A DNA stretch of 64,000 nucleotides from Exiguobacterium profundum (GCF_001909285.1 NZ_MRSV01000001.1:825331-889330); one strand, 5' to 3'; counted from the first letter of the stretch, positions 44,011-54,186 are shown. Numbers and translations are program-made. Notes: generated by a model not told the origin, from the letters alone.

Positions 44011-46032
44011 ATGAATGAACTAGAAAAACAGACACGCCGCTTTGACACGAGCTTAATTGTTGCTGCCATGTGGGACGGAGTCAAAAAACTAGATCCACGG
44101 ACGATGGTGAAACAACCGGTCATGTTCCTCGTATGGGGCGGATTCTTATTATCGCTCGTTTATACGATGCTGTCAGACGAGATGCGAGGATTTCACTTGG
44201 CAGTGACGCTCATTTTGCTCGTCACGTTATGGTTCGCCAATTTTGCCGAAGCGATTGCAGAAGGACGAGGGAAGGCGCAGGCAGCTACCCTTCGAGCATC
44301 TAAAAATGATGTGATGGCACGTCGAATTGTGAAAGATGGGATTGAAGAAGTCGCTTCGTCGCTCCTTCGAAAAGGAGATATCGTCGAAGTGCGCGCCGGA
44401 GACTACCTGCCGGGAGACGGCGAAATTATCGCCGGGCTTGCTTCGATTGATGAATCTGCGATTACAGGGGAATCGGCGCCAGTGATTAAAGAGTCTGGCG
44501 GAGACTTCTCTTCCGTCATCGGGGGAACGCTTGTCGTCAGTGACCGGATTGAGGTCGAGATTACAAGCAACCCAGGTGAATCGTTCCTTGACCAGATGAT
44601 TACCCTTGTCGAGGGCTCGAAACGTCAAAAAACACCGAATGAGATTGCCTTGTCCCTGCTTCTTGTTTCGCTCAGTATGATTTTCTTACTCGTCGTTTTG
44701 ACACTCCCTGCGTTTACGAACTATCTCGGCTTCCAATTGTCACCACCCATTTTAATTGCACTTCTCGTTTGTCTCATTCCGACAACGATTGGTGGACTCT
44801 TATCCGCCATCGGGATTGCCGGAATGGACCGGGTCACGCGATTCAATGTCATTGCGATGAGCGGGAAAGCCGTTGAGGCGGCTGGAGACATTCGAACCAT
44901 CATTTTAGATAAGACGGGGACCATCACGTTCGGAAACCGGATGGCATTTGAAGTCCTTCCAGTAGAAGGAATCACAGCTTCGCAAGCGCTTGGAGTCGCC
45001 GTCTTGACGTCTTTGGAAGACGAGACACCAGAGGGGCGCTCTGTATTGACGCTTGCAAAAGAACGTTGGGGAGAATTAGATGAGTCACCGAAACAAGATG
45101 CGGTGATCATTCCATTCAAAGCAGAAACACGTATGTCGGGACTCGACTTGGCAGACGGTCGACGTGTCCGAAAAGGTGCGGCGTCCGCCGTCATTGACTG
45201 GGTGAGTGCTCAAGGTGGGATGATTCCGAGCGACTTACAGGATCAAGTCGATGCGATTTCGAAAGAAGGCGGCACACCGCTCGTCATCTCAGAAGATGCA
45301 CGGATTGTCGGCGTGATTCACTTGAAAGATACGGTGAAACCGGGTATGCGTGAACGCTTCGATCGCTTGCGTCAGATGGGAATCAAGACCATCATGTGCA
45401 CGGGAGATAATCCGTTGACGGCCGCGACGATTGCACGCGAAGCTGGTGTCGATGAATTCGTAGCGGAATGTAAACCAGAAGATAAGATTCGTGTCATCAA
45501 AGCAGAACAAAAAGCAGGTCATCTTGTCGCAATGACGGGGGACGGTACGAATGATGCCCCGGCGCTCGCACAGGCAGACGTCGGTCTCGCCATGAACTCG
45601 GGGACACAGGCCGCGAAAGAAGCGGCGAATATGATTGATTTAGATTCGGATCCGACCAAAATCATTGAAGTGGTCGAAATCGGTAAGCAGTTACTGATGA
45701 CACGCGGGGCTTTGACGACGTTCTCGATTGCGAACGATGTGGCCAAATACTTCGCCATCTTGCCGGCTATGTTCGTTGCATTTATCCCAGAGATGGATTG
45801 GTTGAACGTGATGCGTCTCGGCTCACCTGAGTCAGCCATCTTGGCCGCACTTTTGTTCAATGCCTTGATCATCCCACTTCTCATTCCAGTTGCGATGAAA
45901 GGGGTTCGTTACGACCCGGTCGGTCCCGAGAAGTTGTTACGTCGAAATTTACTCGTTTATGGTGTCGGTGGTGTGATTGTCCCGTTTTTGGGAATCAAAT
46001 CGCTCGACATCGTCTTAAACTTATTCATGTGA
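44011..46032 (+). CDS. kdpB: Potassium-transporting ATPase subunit KdpB
   Basis: The 673-residue catalytic P-type ATPase subunit has the actuator TGES (AITGESAPV), the phosphorylation motif [11 protein letters not shown], and [16 protein letters not shown]. It couples ATP hydrolysis to K+ uptake with KdpA and KdpC. AGGAGAG precedes the ATG. kdpC follows after 10 bases. Confidence 0.96.
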   Translation: MNELEKQTRRFDTSLIVAAMWDGVKKLDPRTMVKQPVMFLVWGGFLLSLVYTMLSDEMRGFHLAVTLILLVTLWFANFAEAIAEGRGKAQAATLRASKNDVMARRIVKDGIEEVASSLLRKGDIVEVRAGDYLPGDGEIIAGLASIDESAITGESAPVIKESGGDFSSVIGGTLVVSDRIEVEITSNPGESFLDQMITLVEGSKRQKTPNEIALSLLLVSLSMIFLLVVLTLPAFTNYLGFQLSPPILIALLVCLIPTTIGGLLSAIGIAGMDRVTRFNVIAMSGKAVEAAGDIRTIILDKTGTITFGNRMAFEVLPVEGITASQALGVAVLTSLEDETPEGRSVLTLAKERWGELDESPKQDAVIIPFKAETRMSGLDLADGRRVRKGAASAVIDWVSAQGGMIPSDLQDQVDAISKEGGTPLVISEDARIVGVIHLKDTVKPGMRERFDRLRQMGIKTIMCTGDNPLTAATIAREAGVDEFVAECKPEDKIRVIKAEQKAGHLVAMTGDGTNDAPALAQADVGLAMNSGTQAAKEAANMIDLDSDPTKIIEVVEIGKQLLMTRGALTTFSIANDVAKYFAILPAMFVAFIPEMDWLNVMRLGSPESAILAALLFNALIIPLLIPVAMKGVRYDPVGPEKLLRRNLLVYGVGGVIVPFLGIKSLDIVLNLFM

Positions 46033-46042
46033 GGTGGACCGA

Positions 46043-46534
46043 ATGTCTTCTATAAAACAAGCAGGTATCGTCGTCAGTTTGACGATGATCTTATGCGGTG
46101 TGGCTTATCCACTCGCTTTAACAGTGGCAGGTCAGGCACTATTTCCGAGTCAAGCTGAAGGTAGTTTGATTGAACGCGATGGTGAACAGATTGGATCAAA
46201 GTGGATCGCACAACCTTTCGTTTCGGAAGGTTACTTCCACGGCCGACCAACAGCAGTCGATCAACTCACTGGTCAATCGGGCGGCGATAACATGGCAGAA
46301 AGTAATCCGGACCGTCCGAAACACGATCCCGAACTTGCGGGAGCGATTGAGACATCCGGATCTGGACTTGATCCGCATATCTCGATAGAACATGCGATGT
46401 CACAAGTCGATCGTATCAGCGACGCACGTTCGATGGCGACGGCTGAAGTCGAAGGCGTCATTCAAGACACGGCTGAGGGTGAATCGTACGTCAATGTCTT
46501 GATGATGAATCTTGCACTAGATGAGTTGAACTGA
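46043..46534 (+). CDS. kdpC: Potassium-transporting ATPase subunit KdpC
   Basis: The 163-residue subunit has one N-terminal membrane helix and an outside domain with GSKWIAQPFVSEGYFHGRPTA and ASGSGLDPHIS-like ETSGSGLDPHISIEHA segments typical of KdpC. The ATG at 46043 has GAGGTGG upstream; the GTG at 46034 is inside that site. The stop overlaps the next start (TGATG). Confidence 0.94.
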   Translation: MSSIKQAGIVVSLTMILCGVAYPLALTVAGQALFPSQAEGSLIERDGEQIGSKWIAQPFVSEGYFHGRPTAVDQLTGQSGGDNMAESNPDRPKHDPELAGAIETSGSGLDPHISIEHAMSQVDRISDARSMATAEVEGVIQDTAEGESYVNVLMMNLALDELN

Positions 46535-47613
46535 TGCGAGGCAAACTTCGACTTTATATCGGAGCCGCACCGGGTGTAGGCAAAACGTATAAAATGTTGG
46601 CAGATGCACGGGCTCGTCAGCAAGAAGGGGTCTCGGTCATGATTGGATTGATTGAGACACATGGACGAAACGAAACAGAGGCGATGATTGGCGATTTGCC
46701 AATCGTCCCTCTTCTTTCGCTATTTTATAAAGGACACGAACTGAAAGAGTTAGACGTCGAGACCATCTTATCGTTTCATCCTGATATCGTCCTCGTTGAT
46801 GAGTTGGCTCATACGAATGCCCCAGGCTCAGTGCGGGCAAAGCGATACCAGGACGTGCAGGTGTTGTTAGAGAACGGAATCGATGTATATGCGGCCGTTA
46901 ATATTCAGCATTTTGAGAGTCTACTGTTGACCGTGAAAGGCATCACAGGCGTAGAGGTAAGAGAACGGATTCCAGATCTGTTCCTCAATCAGGCTGATGA
47001 GATTCTGCTCGTCGATGTGACGCCGCAGACGTTACAAGAGCGGATGAGACAAGGGAAGATTTATCGACCGGACAAAATTGAACAAAGTCTGTCGTCATTT
47101 TTTACGCTGACCAATCTATCGAGTCTGCGTGAGATTGCGCTTCGACAAGTAGCGGATGAAGTCGATGATCAAGTCTATAAAAAAAAAAAAAATGTGGTGT
47201 CTGATCCGACGCTCCTCCAAGAGAGGATCATGGTCTGTATTCAGCTCAATGACAATGCGAGACATTTGATCTATCGAGGATTTCGCATGGCGAGTCGACT
47301 CAAAGCGAAACTTTATATCTTGTCTGTCCTCCATGGTGAGGAGAGAAAATTGACACCTGAGCAGACTGCCATTCTAAAAGAAGTTCGAGAGCAAGGTGCA
47401 TCATTCCAGGCAGAAGTGATTGTCTTGAATGTACCGAGGAAAGAACTAACGAAGAGTTTAACGACTACGGCACGAGAAAAACGCATTACCCAATTGATTC
47501 TTGGACAATCAGCAAGGACACGCTGGCAAGAAGTCATGCGCGGGTCGATTGTGAATGTCATCATGCGGGAATTGAAGCAGGTGGACATCCATATCGTCTC
47601 GGATCAAACGTGA
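46534..47613 (+). CDS. kdpD: KdpD N-terminal sensor protein without kinase domain
   Basis: The 359-residue product contains only the N-terminal part of KdpD: the KdpD domain with Walker A GAAPGVGKT (residues 10-18) and the Walker-B-like segment IVLVDELAHTNAPG, then a universal-stress-protein-like domain (about 230-355) ending VDIHIVS. The four membrane helices, HisKA and HATPase domains are missing and no kdpE follows. Short KdpD proteins of this kind are known from some cyanobacteria and Firmicutes. An A14 run (47179-47192) codes for the KKKK linker between the two domains. Confidence 0.9.
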   Translation: MRGKLRLYIGAAPGVGKTYKMLADARARQQEGVSVMIGLIETHGRNETEAMIGDLPIVPLLSLFYKGHELKELDVETILSFHPDIVLVDELAHTNAPGSVRAKRYQDVQVLLENGIDVYAAVNIQHFESLLLTVKGITGVEVRERIPDLFLNQADEILLVDVTPQTLQERMRQGKIYRPDKIEQSLSSFFTLTNLSSLREIALRQVADEVDDQVYKKKKNVVSDPTLLQERIMVCIQLNDNARHLIYRGFRMASRLKAKLYILSVLHGEERKLTPEQTAILKEVREQGASFQAEVIVLNVPRKELTKSLTTTAREKRITQLILGQSARTRWQEVMRGSIVNVIMRELKQVDIHIVSDQT

Positions 47614-47672
47614 CAGGTGTGACGGGTCGTATGAACGGGAAGAGTGAATCATGCGAACAAAGGAGGGGTTTT

Positions 47673-48530
47673 ATGAAATATTTAGTCACAGGAGCAACGG
47701 GGAAACTCGGCTCGAAAATTGTAGAGGAACTACTCAAATCGATTGATGCGAGTGAGCTCGCTGTAAGTGTACGGAATCCGGAGAAGGCGGCGTCTCTTAA
47801 AGAGCGTGGCGTTGATGTGCGACACGGTGATTTTGATCAGCCAGACACACTCGATGAAGCGTTCAAAGGAGTTGAGCGTCTCTTGATCATCTCGGCAGAT
47901 GGCGATAACGATACGCGGATTCGTCAACATACGAACGCGGTCGAGGCGGCGAAACGGGCAGGTGTCTCATTCATTGCCTACACGAGTCTCGCCGATGCGA
48001 CAGACAGTGAAAACTTGATGGCACCCCCACATGTCGTCACAGAGGAAGCGATTGTCGAGTCCGGTATTCCGTATGCATTCTTACGGAACAACTGGTACTT
48101 AGAGAACGAGTTATCAAGCATTCAAGCGGTGATTGACGGGGCACCATGGATCACGGCGGCTCGAGATGGGAAAGTCGGATGGGCACTGCAACAAGATTAC
48201 GCGGAAGCCGCATCGAATGTTCTGTTAAAAGAACAACAGGACAATGCGGTCTACGAGCTATCAGGACCACTTCATACCCAGCAAGATCTTGTAGACGCGC
48301 TCAGTGAAGTGTTAGGTCGTGAAGTGATGATGCAGGAGTTGAGTCTCGAGGCATACGAAGAGACGATGCGCGGGGCTGGATTGCCAGAGGAAGTCGTTGC
48401 GATTCTTGCGGGGATTCAGCGAAGCATTCGTCAAGGAACGCTCGAAATTCATGAGAGTGACTTCGAACCGGTTCTCGGACGCCCGGTCACACCTCTTCAA
48501 GAAGGAATTCGTCAATTGCTCGACCGATAA
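47673..48530 (+). CDS. NmrA-type NAD(P)-binding protein (quinone oxidoreductase QorB-like)
   Basis: The 285-residue product has the atypical SDR NADP motif VTGATGKLG at residues 4-12 and the QorB/NmrA pattern (AVSVRNPEKAASLKERGVDVRHGDFDQPDTL, YTSLADA, LRNNWYLEN). It likely reduces quinones or senses NADPH; not provable from sequence. GGAGGGG precedes the ATG at 47673. Confidence 0.8.
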   Translation: MKYLVTGATGKLGSKIVEELLKSIDASELAVSVRNPEKAASLKERGVDVRHGDFDQPDTLDEAFKGVERLLIISADGDNDTRIRQHTNAVEAAKRAGVSFIAYTSLADATDSENLMAPPHVVTEEAIVESGIPYAFLRNNWYLENELSSIQAVIDGAPWITAARDGKVGWALQQDYAEAASNVLLKEQQDNAVYELSGPLHTQQDLVDALSEVLGREVMMQELSLEAYEETMRGAGLPEEVVAILAGIQRSIRQGTLEIHESDFEPVLGRPVTPLQEGIRQLLDR

Positions 48531-48533
48531 GTA

Positions 48534-48566
48534 AAATGCCCTCGACCACTTGGTCGAGGGCATTTG
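48534..48566. terminator. Bidirectional terminator
   Basis: A nearly gapless 15-pair hairpin (48534-48548 with 48551-48565) between convergent genes has A and T flanks on both strands. Confidence 0.8.
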
Positions 48567-48568
48567 TG

Positions 48569-50101
48569 TTAGGCGCGAGTGGCGTGATCCTCGAGTTGAG
48601 TCGTCACGTCTTCAAGCGAATTCGCGGTTAGAGCGAGTCGGTCCGACATCGAGCTGAGTTCTTTTTGAATGGCGACTTGCTCTTCCGTTGCTGCGGCAAC
48701 ATGGTGAATCTGTTGTTGAAGTTCATTCGCCGCATATTTCGTCGATTCAAGTCGTGTTTCGAGTGCTTCCATCTGTGTCGTGACCCGCTGGCGTGTCTCT
48801 TGAATCGAAGCAATTTGTTCGTCGATTTCTGATACATCTTCTGTAAGACGGCCAAAGACAGCCGTCACATCGTTCGTGACCGTTTGACAGTTTTCGGTCG
48901 CTTGTTTGAAGAGGTGAGCGGACTTCGAGACGACAGTCGTATCTTCCATCAATCCACCGAGGACTCGGGTCATCTCGGATGCATATTCACGCGATTGGAC
49001 AGCGAGTTTCCCGACTTCGGAGGCGACAACGGCGAATCCTCGTCCAGCCTCACCGGCACGAGCCGCTTCAATAGATGCATTCAAGGCGAGCATGTTCGTC
49101 TGTTCACTGATCGAACCGACTTGTTGCAAGATTCCTTGGATTTCATTTGAACGATTCGACATCGTCGCAACAATCCGGTCGAGTTGTTCTGATTCGGTAA
49201 TGATTTCTTGTACTTTTGTTTCCATTAGTCGCATGTCTTTGTTCCCAGCAAGGGCATCTTTAGCGATGCGCGAGGATGCTGCGGCCGTTTGAGCCATTCG
49301 TTCTTGAATGAGCGCTGTCAAAGACCGAATCGAGTGAATTTCATCTGCCCCTTGCACCATGGAGGTTTGTTGGGATGAAGCATGCGCGACAATCGGGTCG
49401 ACCGTGACAGCGATTTGCTCACCAGATTCAAGAGACTGGTTAGCGGCAGATTCAAGCTCTTCGGCGTGACTGTTTAACGATTGAACGAGGGCGCTGACAT
49501 CATGAATCGCTTGTTGTAACAACTGTCGTGTTTCTTGCTCCTGTGCCTCGGCATGTTGCGTCTCGTTATTACGGAAGTGGATTTGGGCGACAAGCACAAC
49601 ACTCAGAAGAATCAAGTACACGGCATGGACGAGTAGTAAACTGAACGGATAGTCGCTTGTTCCACAAATCATCTCAGGGATTAAAAAGTATCCGACTAGA
49701 TGTTGCACAGCAAAGATTCCGGCACTATACAAAATCAAGTCGATGCGACGCATAAACGACAAAATCGCCAAAAAAACAAAAATGGAGAAGTGATATTCAA
49801 CAAGTCCTTGTCCTCCAGCAACGGTCGAGATGCTTGCGAAGGTGAGTGTCAGCATCATCCAATAAGGAAATGCTACGGATTCTCGCTTAGCGGTGACGAT
49901 CATCATTCCAAAGAAGATGATTGGAAGGGCGAACAAGACCCATGTTACTCCAGAGTACACGTAACCGTCCGCACCGTTTCGCAGAATCGTATACGCATAG
50001 GCAAAGTCCGTGAAACGATGTAGCAAATGGACAACAACCGACGTCATCACAATCAATAACGTCGTCAACAACATCAACTGATTTCTTTTAATCAAACTCA
50101 T
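48569..50101 (-). CDS. Chemoreceptor with polytopic membrane domain
   Basis: The 510-residue product has about six membrane helices in the first 190 residues, with short loops and no large extracellular sensor and no HAMP, then a coiled-coil signalling domain with tip [28 protein letters not shown]. It would sense something in or near the membrane, such as energy state or a hydrophobic ligand. The second of two adjacent ATG codons is chosen from the GAGG spacing. A SigD promoter lies upstream. Confidence 0.85.
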   Translation of the reverse strand: MSLIKRNQLMLLTTLLIVMTSVVVHLLHRFTDFAYAYTILRNGADGYVYSGVTWVLFALPIIFFGMMIVTAKRESVAFPYWMMLTLTFASISTVAGGQGLVEYHFSIFVFLAILSFMRRIDLILYSAGIFAVQHLVGYFLIPEMICGTSDYPFSLLLVHAVYLILLSVVLVAQIHFRNNETQHAEAQEQETRQLLQQAIHDVSALVQSLNSHAEELESAANQSLESGEQIAVTVDPIVAHASSQQTSMVQGADEIHSIRSLTALIQERMAQTAAASSRIAKDALAGNKDMRLMETKVQEIITESEQLDRIVATMSNRSNEIQGILQQVGSISEQTNMLALNASIEAARAGEAGRGFAVVASEVGKLAVQSREYASEMTRVLGGLMEDTTVVSKSAHLFKQATENCQTVTNDVTAVFGRLTEDVSEIDEQIASIQETRQRVTTQMEALETRLESTKYAANELQQQIHHVAAATEEQVAIQKELSSMSDRLALTANSLEDVTTQLEDHATRA

Positions 50102-50146
50102 CATTCTTTCCTCACATTCTCGTGTTCATTTGTTGTAGCTCTATAC

Positions 50147-50173
50147 ATATCGGATGAATAGTATAGAAGTTTA
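50147..50173 (-). promoter_or_regulatory. SigD (flagellar sigma) promoter
   Basis: On the minus strand TAAA (50173-50170), 16 bases and CCGATAT (50153-50147) match the SigD consensus TAAA-N15-NCCGATAT in every fixed position. It is about 45 bases before the chemoreceptor start. Confidence 0.8.
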
Positions 50174-50230
50174 TACGGATTACATGTTCAATACACAAAA
50201 AAAGAGCATAAAGCTCTCCATCATAAAATT

Positions 50231-50872
50231 TCAATTCAATCCAAGCCATTTTTTAACCGTTTTTCGGAAGATGTACGTCACGACAATCAAGCCGACGAAG
50301 ACGAGCGCGGCAATGAAAATCGTGGTGACATTGCCTGAGGCGAGGCTAGCCCCGAGGAAGCTGTAGGCGAACGTACCTGGGATCATGCCGAGCACGGTCG
50401 CCGGTACGAAGGCGCGGAAGCGAACACGTGAGATTCCACCGGCATAACTAAGTAAGTCGAAACTGACGAGCGGGATGAGCCGGAGGACAAAAAAATATAA
50501 AAAGCCACGACGCTCCATTTGTGTGAACAGTTTCTCTGACCATGGATAGCGGTCGACGTTGATGACTGAGCGTCAAAAAAAACGCCCCATCACATAACCG
50601 GTCGTCGCAGCAGCAGTTGCACCAATAATGATATAGAGGACACCTGGCCATACGCCGAACGCGAGTCCGGCTCCGAGCGAGAGGACGGATGTCGGTAAAA
50701 ATGCGACCGGACCGATGGCATAAAGAAAAATAAAGAAGAGTGGACCCCAAAATCCGAATGACAAGACGATGTCCCGGATGTCAGACGGACGCAACTCATA
50801 GTGGAAATGGGTGATATAGAACAAAGATCCAAACACGAGAAGAAAGAGTGTGAGTTTGAGTGGTCGTGACAA
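50231..50872 (-). pseudogene. TVP38/TMEM64 family membrane protein split by an in-frame TGA
   Basis: From a TTG at 50872 (AAAGGAG 8 bases upstream) the frame encodes the first membrane helices of a TVP38/TMEM64 protein, including the FLPTSVLSLGAGLAFG motif, up to GYVMGRFF. TGA at 50573-50575 follows, and the same frame continues RSVINVDRYPWSEKLFTQMERRGF and the rest of the VTT domain (LRLIPLVSFDLLSYAGG). Full length would be 213 codons, normal for the family. A Gly GGA-to-TGA change is the simplest cause. The T7 just before the stop does not change the frame. The family is related to DedA and thought to act in lipid transport. Confidence 0.8.
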
Positions 50873-51090
50873 GTTGTCCGCTCCTTTCGTAACCGAATGT
50901 ATCTGATGTTAGTATACTGCATCTCCATGCAACATAAATGCGAGCCGGCTTACAAAAGGTGTAACGAGGTGGAGCAAAGGGGTAGCTATCCGAATCGAAA
51001 CTTAGGTCAATGCTTTCTAAACATTGCTTCATTTTTCACAAATTCGACATGATAAATAGAATGGGAGGGAAAAAAAAAAAAAATTTAAGC

Positions 51091-52785
51091 ATGTCTAAGA
51101 AGTTTACAGTATTGATTTCATTATTCGTTGTGACACTCGTCATGATTTCAATGTTAAGCCATGTGTTGATTGGAAGAATGGCTGATGCCGGAGAAAAGAT
51201 ATACGAAGAGAGATTGATTCCGATTCGTGCCATTGGACAGTTGAGAACCGATAATCGTGCAATCGACAGTCACTTGTTAGAACTAATGTTGACGACCGAA
51301 AGTGCTCGAAATGAAGAAAAACAAAAAAATATTGAAGAGCGTCGGGAGAGTATGGTTACCGATCTCGAAGTATTTAATGATTCGATTTCGACAGAAGATC
51401 CTGAATTAATGAGTCGAATCGAAAAGTTGAATGAGGAGACGAACGCATATTTGGAAAGCATAGACGTCGTATTGCAACCTGCATTACGAAATGAAAATGA
51501 ATCTGCTTACCGACAATATGGAACAGAATTACGACCAATTCGACTTGCGCTTGTTGAGACAGCGAAAGAAGTTATGGATCAGTTGAATGTGGATGCGGAA
51601 ACGGCCAGTGATACGATGCGGTCTGATCGAGAGCGTGCTGTGTTTATCTTTTGGGGTCTTGTCATTTTGGGAGCTACGCTTTCAATTGGATTAGGCGTCT
51701 ACATCACGCGCCTTGTGGTTGGTCCGGTGAAAGAATTGAACGTATTGATGAGTCGTGCCGGTGAAGGGGATTTGACAGTCAATAGCACATACACATCACG
51801 CGATGAAATCGGGGCGCTCGCACAGTCATTCAATCAGATGAAAGAAAGTTTACGAGAGTTGATTGGTGGAGTGACTTCGACTGCTGGGCGTGTGGCGACT
51901 TCATCGGACGATTTGAAAAATAACGTAGAAGAAACGACAAAAGCGACAGAGATGGTAGCTGTGACGATGGAAGAAATCGCTTCGGGTTCACTCCATCAGT
52001 TGAAACGGGTCAAGTCTTCAAATGGTACCCTTTCAGAATTGACGAATGGCATTCACCAAGTCTCTGATCGTGCTCAACAGATGACTGTATTATCGGAAGG
52101 GGCATTGGACAAAGTACAATCAGGGAATGAGCTAATCGAAACGCTTGAACATCAGCTTGAAGCGATGAATGAAAAAGTGAAGACGTTGCAACAAGTCATT
52201 GAGCAGCTTAATACTCGTTCTCAAGAGATTGGTACAATCAGTGGGACCATTTCAGGAATTGCAGAGCAAACGAACTTACTTGCATTAAATGCAGCAATCG
52301 AGGCAGCTCGCGCAGGAGATCAGGGACGTGGGTTTGCAGTCGTTGCTGCAGAAGTACGAAAACTTGCGGAAGAATCAGCCGATGCGACCAAACAAATTTC
52401 CTCTCTAATTCATCACACACAGACAGAAACAAAGCATGCCGTAGAGACGATGCATGTCGTAGAAGGTGATATGGGACAGAGTGTGACGAACGTGCGGCAG
52501 ACAGGTGTTGCGTTTGATGAAATTAAAGTGGCCATTGAAGAAGTCGGGCAACAAATAGAAGAAGTGTCCAGTGCTGTACAAGAAATGGCGGCGGGAGCGA
52601 CAGAAGTGTTGAACTCTGTGAATGAGATTCAAGGAATTACTGAATCGACTGCCACAGAAACAGAGAACACATCAGCAGCTACTGAAGAACAGATGGCATC
52701 AATGGAAGAAATTACGGCAGCCGCTCAAGAATTATCGAATATGGCGGATGAGATGCGAGAGATGACGAATCGATTTACTGTGTAA
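51091..52785 (+). CDS. Methyl-accepting chemotaxis protein with four-helix sensor
   Basis: The 564-residue chemoreceptor has two membrane helices (about 9-30 and 185-205), an all-helical outside sensor of the 4HB_MCP type, a HAMP linker and a signalling domain with tip [26 protein letters not shown]. The ATG at 51091 starts the typical [15 protein letters not shown] segment, but the ribosome binding site GGGAGGG (51063-51069) is separated from it by an A14 run plus TTTAAGC, 21 bases in all, far more than usual. An ATG at 51062 in frame would read through the A run as KKKK but has no ribosome binding site. Confidence 0.82.
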   Translation: MSKKFTVLISLFVVTLVMISMLSHVLIGRMADAGEKIYEERLIPIRAIGQLRTDNRAIDSHLLELMLTTESARNEEKQKNIEERRESMVTDLEVFNDSISTEDPELMSRIEKLNEETNAYLESIDVVLQPALRNENESAYRQYGTELRPIRLALVETAKEVMDQLNVDAETASDTMRSDRERAVFIFWGLVILGATLSIGLGVYITRLVVGPVKELNVLMSRAGEGDLTVNSTYTSRDEIGALAQSFNQMKESLRELIGGVTSTAGRVATSSDDLKNNVEETTKATEMVAVTMEEIASGSLHQLKRVKSSNGTLSELTNGIHQVSDRAQQMTVLSEGALDKVQSGNELIETLEHQLEAMNEKVKTLQQVIEQLNTRSQEIGTISGTISGIAEQTNLLALNAAIEAARAGDQGRGFAVVAAEVRKLAEESADATKQISSLIHHTQTETKHAVETMHVVEGDMGQSVTNVRQTGVAFDEIKVAIEEVGQQIEEVSSAVQEMAAGATEVLNSVNEIQGITESTATETENTSAATEEQMASMEEITAAAQELSNMADEMREMTNRFTV

Positions 52786-52789
52786 ATGA

Positions 52790-52820
52790 AAAGAGTCCGA
52801 AAATTAGTCGGACTCTTTTT
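52790..52820. terminator. Bidirectional terminator
   Basis: An 11-pair hairpin with a 7-base loop lies between convergent genes and has A and T runs on its flanks. Confidence 0.85.
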
Positions 52821-53253
52821 TATTTTTTTGTTGTCCTTCGTAGTGCTGAATCCATTCCTCGACAGTCATCTTCTCGACGAGTTCTCCGACCAAGTCAAAC
52901 GGGATTCGCTTCACGTTATTGAAACGGATACAGCTTTTCCCCATATCAAGTTTCGTCGGGACACGACTCGCATACTCCCGTTCGAACCAAGCGAGTAATT
53001 CAGGGTCGGCGTAAATGCCCATGTGATACAGTCCGACATGGCGCTTTTGCGCGATTACACTGATAAACGGTAGTGGCGTCCCCGGTGTGACATGATACCC
53101 GGACGGATATCGATCGAGTGGAACGACGTAATGGACACCATGTCCGTCCGTCGTTTTTTCAAATCCGCTTGGTAAATGATCATCGATGACCTCGAGCAGA
53201 TGAATAAATGAATCGAGCCGTGCCTCGTCGACGAGTGCCGTCACATCCATCAT
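52804..53253 (-). CDS. DUF1801 domain protein
   Basis: The 149-residue product matches DUF1801 (YdhG-like): a helical start, then [17 protein letters not shown]..., GLYHMGIYA and the tail [21 protein letters not shown]. The function of the family is unknown. GGAGG precedes the ATG at 53253, which overlaps the preceding DUF2200 gene by 4 bases. Confidence 0.8.
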   Translation of the reverse strand: MMDVTALVDEARLDSFIHLLEVIDDHLPSGFEKTTDGHGVHYVVPLDRYPSGYHVTPGTPLPFISVIAQKRHVGLYHMGIYADPELLAWFEREYASRVPTKLDMGKSCIRFNNVKRIPFDLVGELVEKMTVEEWIQHYEGQQKNKKESD

Positions 53254-53606
53254 GATTCGCCTCCTCGTAAGATCTTCTCCATTTTCTTCCCTTTTGCCAA
53301 CTCATCGATGAGTTTGTCCAAATAACGGATCTCACGCATGAGTGGTTCTTCAACGTTCTCGACACGAACCCCACAGACGACACCTTTGATGAGGGCGCGG
53401 TCTTCATTCAGACGAGGTGCTGAAGCGAAAAACGTATCAAAATCGACTTGATTGGCTATCTGACGTTCGAGTCCGGTCTCATCGTAACCGGTCAACCATT
53501 CGATGATGGTGTCGACTTCTTCCTTCGTCCGTCCTTTGCGTTCGGCTTTGGCGACGTAGAGTGGATAAACGCTCGCGAAACTCGTGGTATAGATTCGGTG
53601 ACCCAT
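53250..53606 (-). CDS. DUF2200 domain protein
   Basis: The 118-residue product matches DUF2200: [30 protein letters not shown] then ITWLTGYD-like [13 protein letters not shown] and [33 protein letters not shown]. Function is unknown. GAAGGAGA lies upstream of the ATG. It is divergent from the marR gene and may be controlled by the palindrome between them. Confidence 0.85.
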   Translation of the reverse strand: MGHRIYTTSFASVYPLYVAKAERKGRTKEEVDTIIEWLTGYDETGLERQIANQVDFDTFFASAPRLNEDRALIKGVVCGVRVENVEEPLMREIRYLDKLIDELAKGKKMEKILRGGES

Positions 53607-53681
53607 CTTTCATTCATCTCCTTCTTAGCGAAAATTCTTACTTCCATTCTCTCACAAATTACGATACGCTTATATAAAGTA

Positions 53682-53703
53682 TTTTGTTGCATTTGCAACA
53701 AAA
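53682..53703. promoter_or_regulatory. Perfect 22-base palindrome, likely MarR operator
   Basis: TTTTGTTGCA and TGCAACAAAA form a perfect 10-base inverted repeat with a TT spacer, 17 bases before the marR start. TTGCAA within it, with TATAAG 18 bases further on the minus strand, could be a promoter for the divergent DUF2200 gene. Confidence 0.7.
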
Positions 53704-53720
53704 AGCAGAGGTGTCTAATG

Positions 53721-54173
53721 ATGCATGACCATTTACGCGAGATCGGGATGATTGCGCGTGCCCTCGATTCAATCAGCAACATTGAATTCAAGGCACTCGG
53801 TTTAAAAAAAGGGAAGTACTTGTACATCGTTAGGATTTTTGAACACCCAGGTATCATTCAAGAACGGCTAGCAGAGTTGATTAAGGTAGACAGGACGACC
53901 GCCGCACGTGCCATCAAGAAACTGGAGCAAGAAGGATGGATTGAGAGGCGACCAGATCTTGATAATCAGAAAATCAGACGTTTATACGTGACGGAGAAAG
54001 GAGAGGTATTGTACCCGCTCATCATTCGCGAACACGAATATTCTACATCGGTCGCATTATCAGGATTCGACGAGAAAGAAAGTGAGGAGTTGTTACGCCT
54101 TTTGAAAAAAGTACGACGTAATGTTGAAACAGATTGGACCGAAGTGAAGAAAGGCAAGTATCGAGAATACTGA
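53721..54173 (+). CDS. MarR family transcriptional regulator
   Basis: The 150-residue product has the MarR winged helix (ERLAELIKVDRTTAARAIKKLEQEGWIERRPDLDNQKIRRLYVTEKG) with the DxR wing motif as DNQKIRR. The second ATG at 53721 is preferred because AGAGGTG is about 8 bases upstream. It is probably self-regulated through the palindrome just upstream and may be co-transcribed with the acetyltransferase gene that follows after 13 bases. Confidence 0.88.
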   Translation: MHDHLREIGMIARALDSISNIEFKALGLKKGKYLYIVRIFEHPGIIQERLAELIKVDRTTAARAIKKLEQEGWIERRPDLDNQKIRRLYVTEKGEVLYPLIIREHEYSTSVALSGFDEKESEELLRLLKKVRRNVETDWTEVKKGKYREY

Positions 54174-54186
54174 GAGGAGCGAGAAC

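Noticed and set aside
46534-47613. kdpD as a truncated pseudogene
   Set aside because: The frame is intact, coupled to kdpC, ends after a complete USP-like domain, and no kinase remnants follow; short KdpD proteins are known in other bacteria.
50573-50582. Programmed frameshifting at the T7 run in the TVP38 gene
   Set aside because: Both halves are in the same frame, so a shift would not join them.
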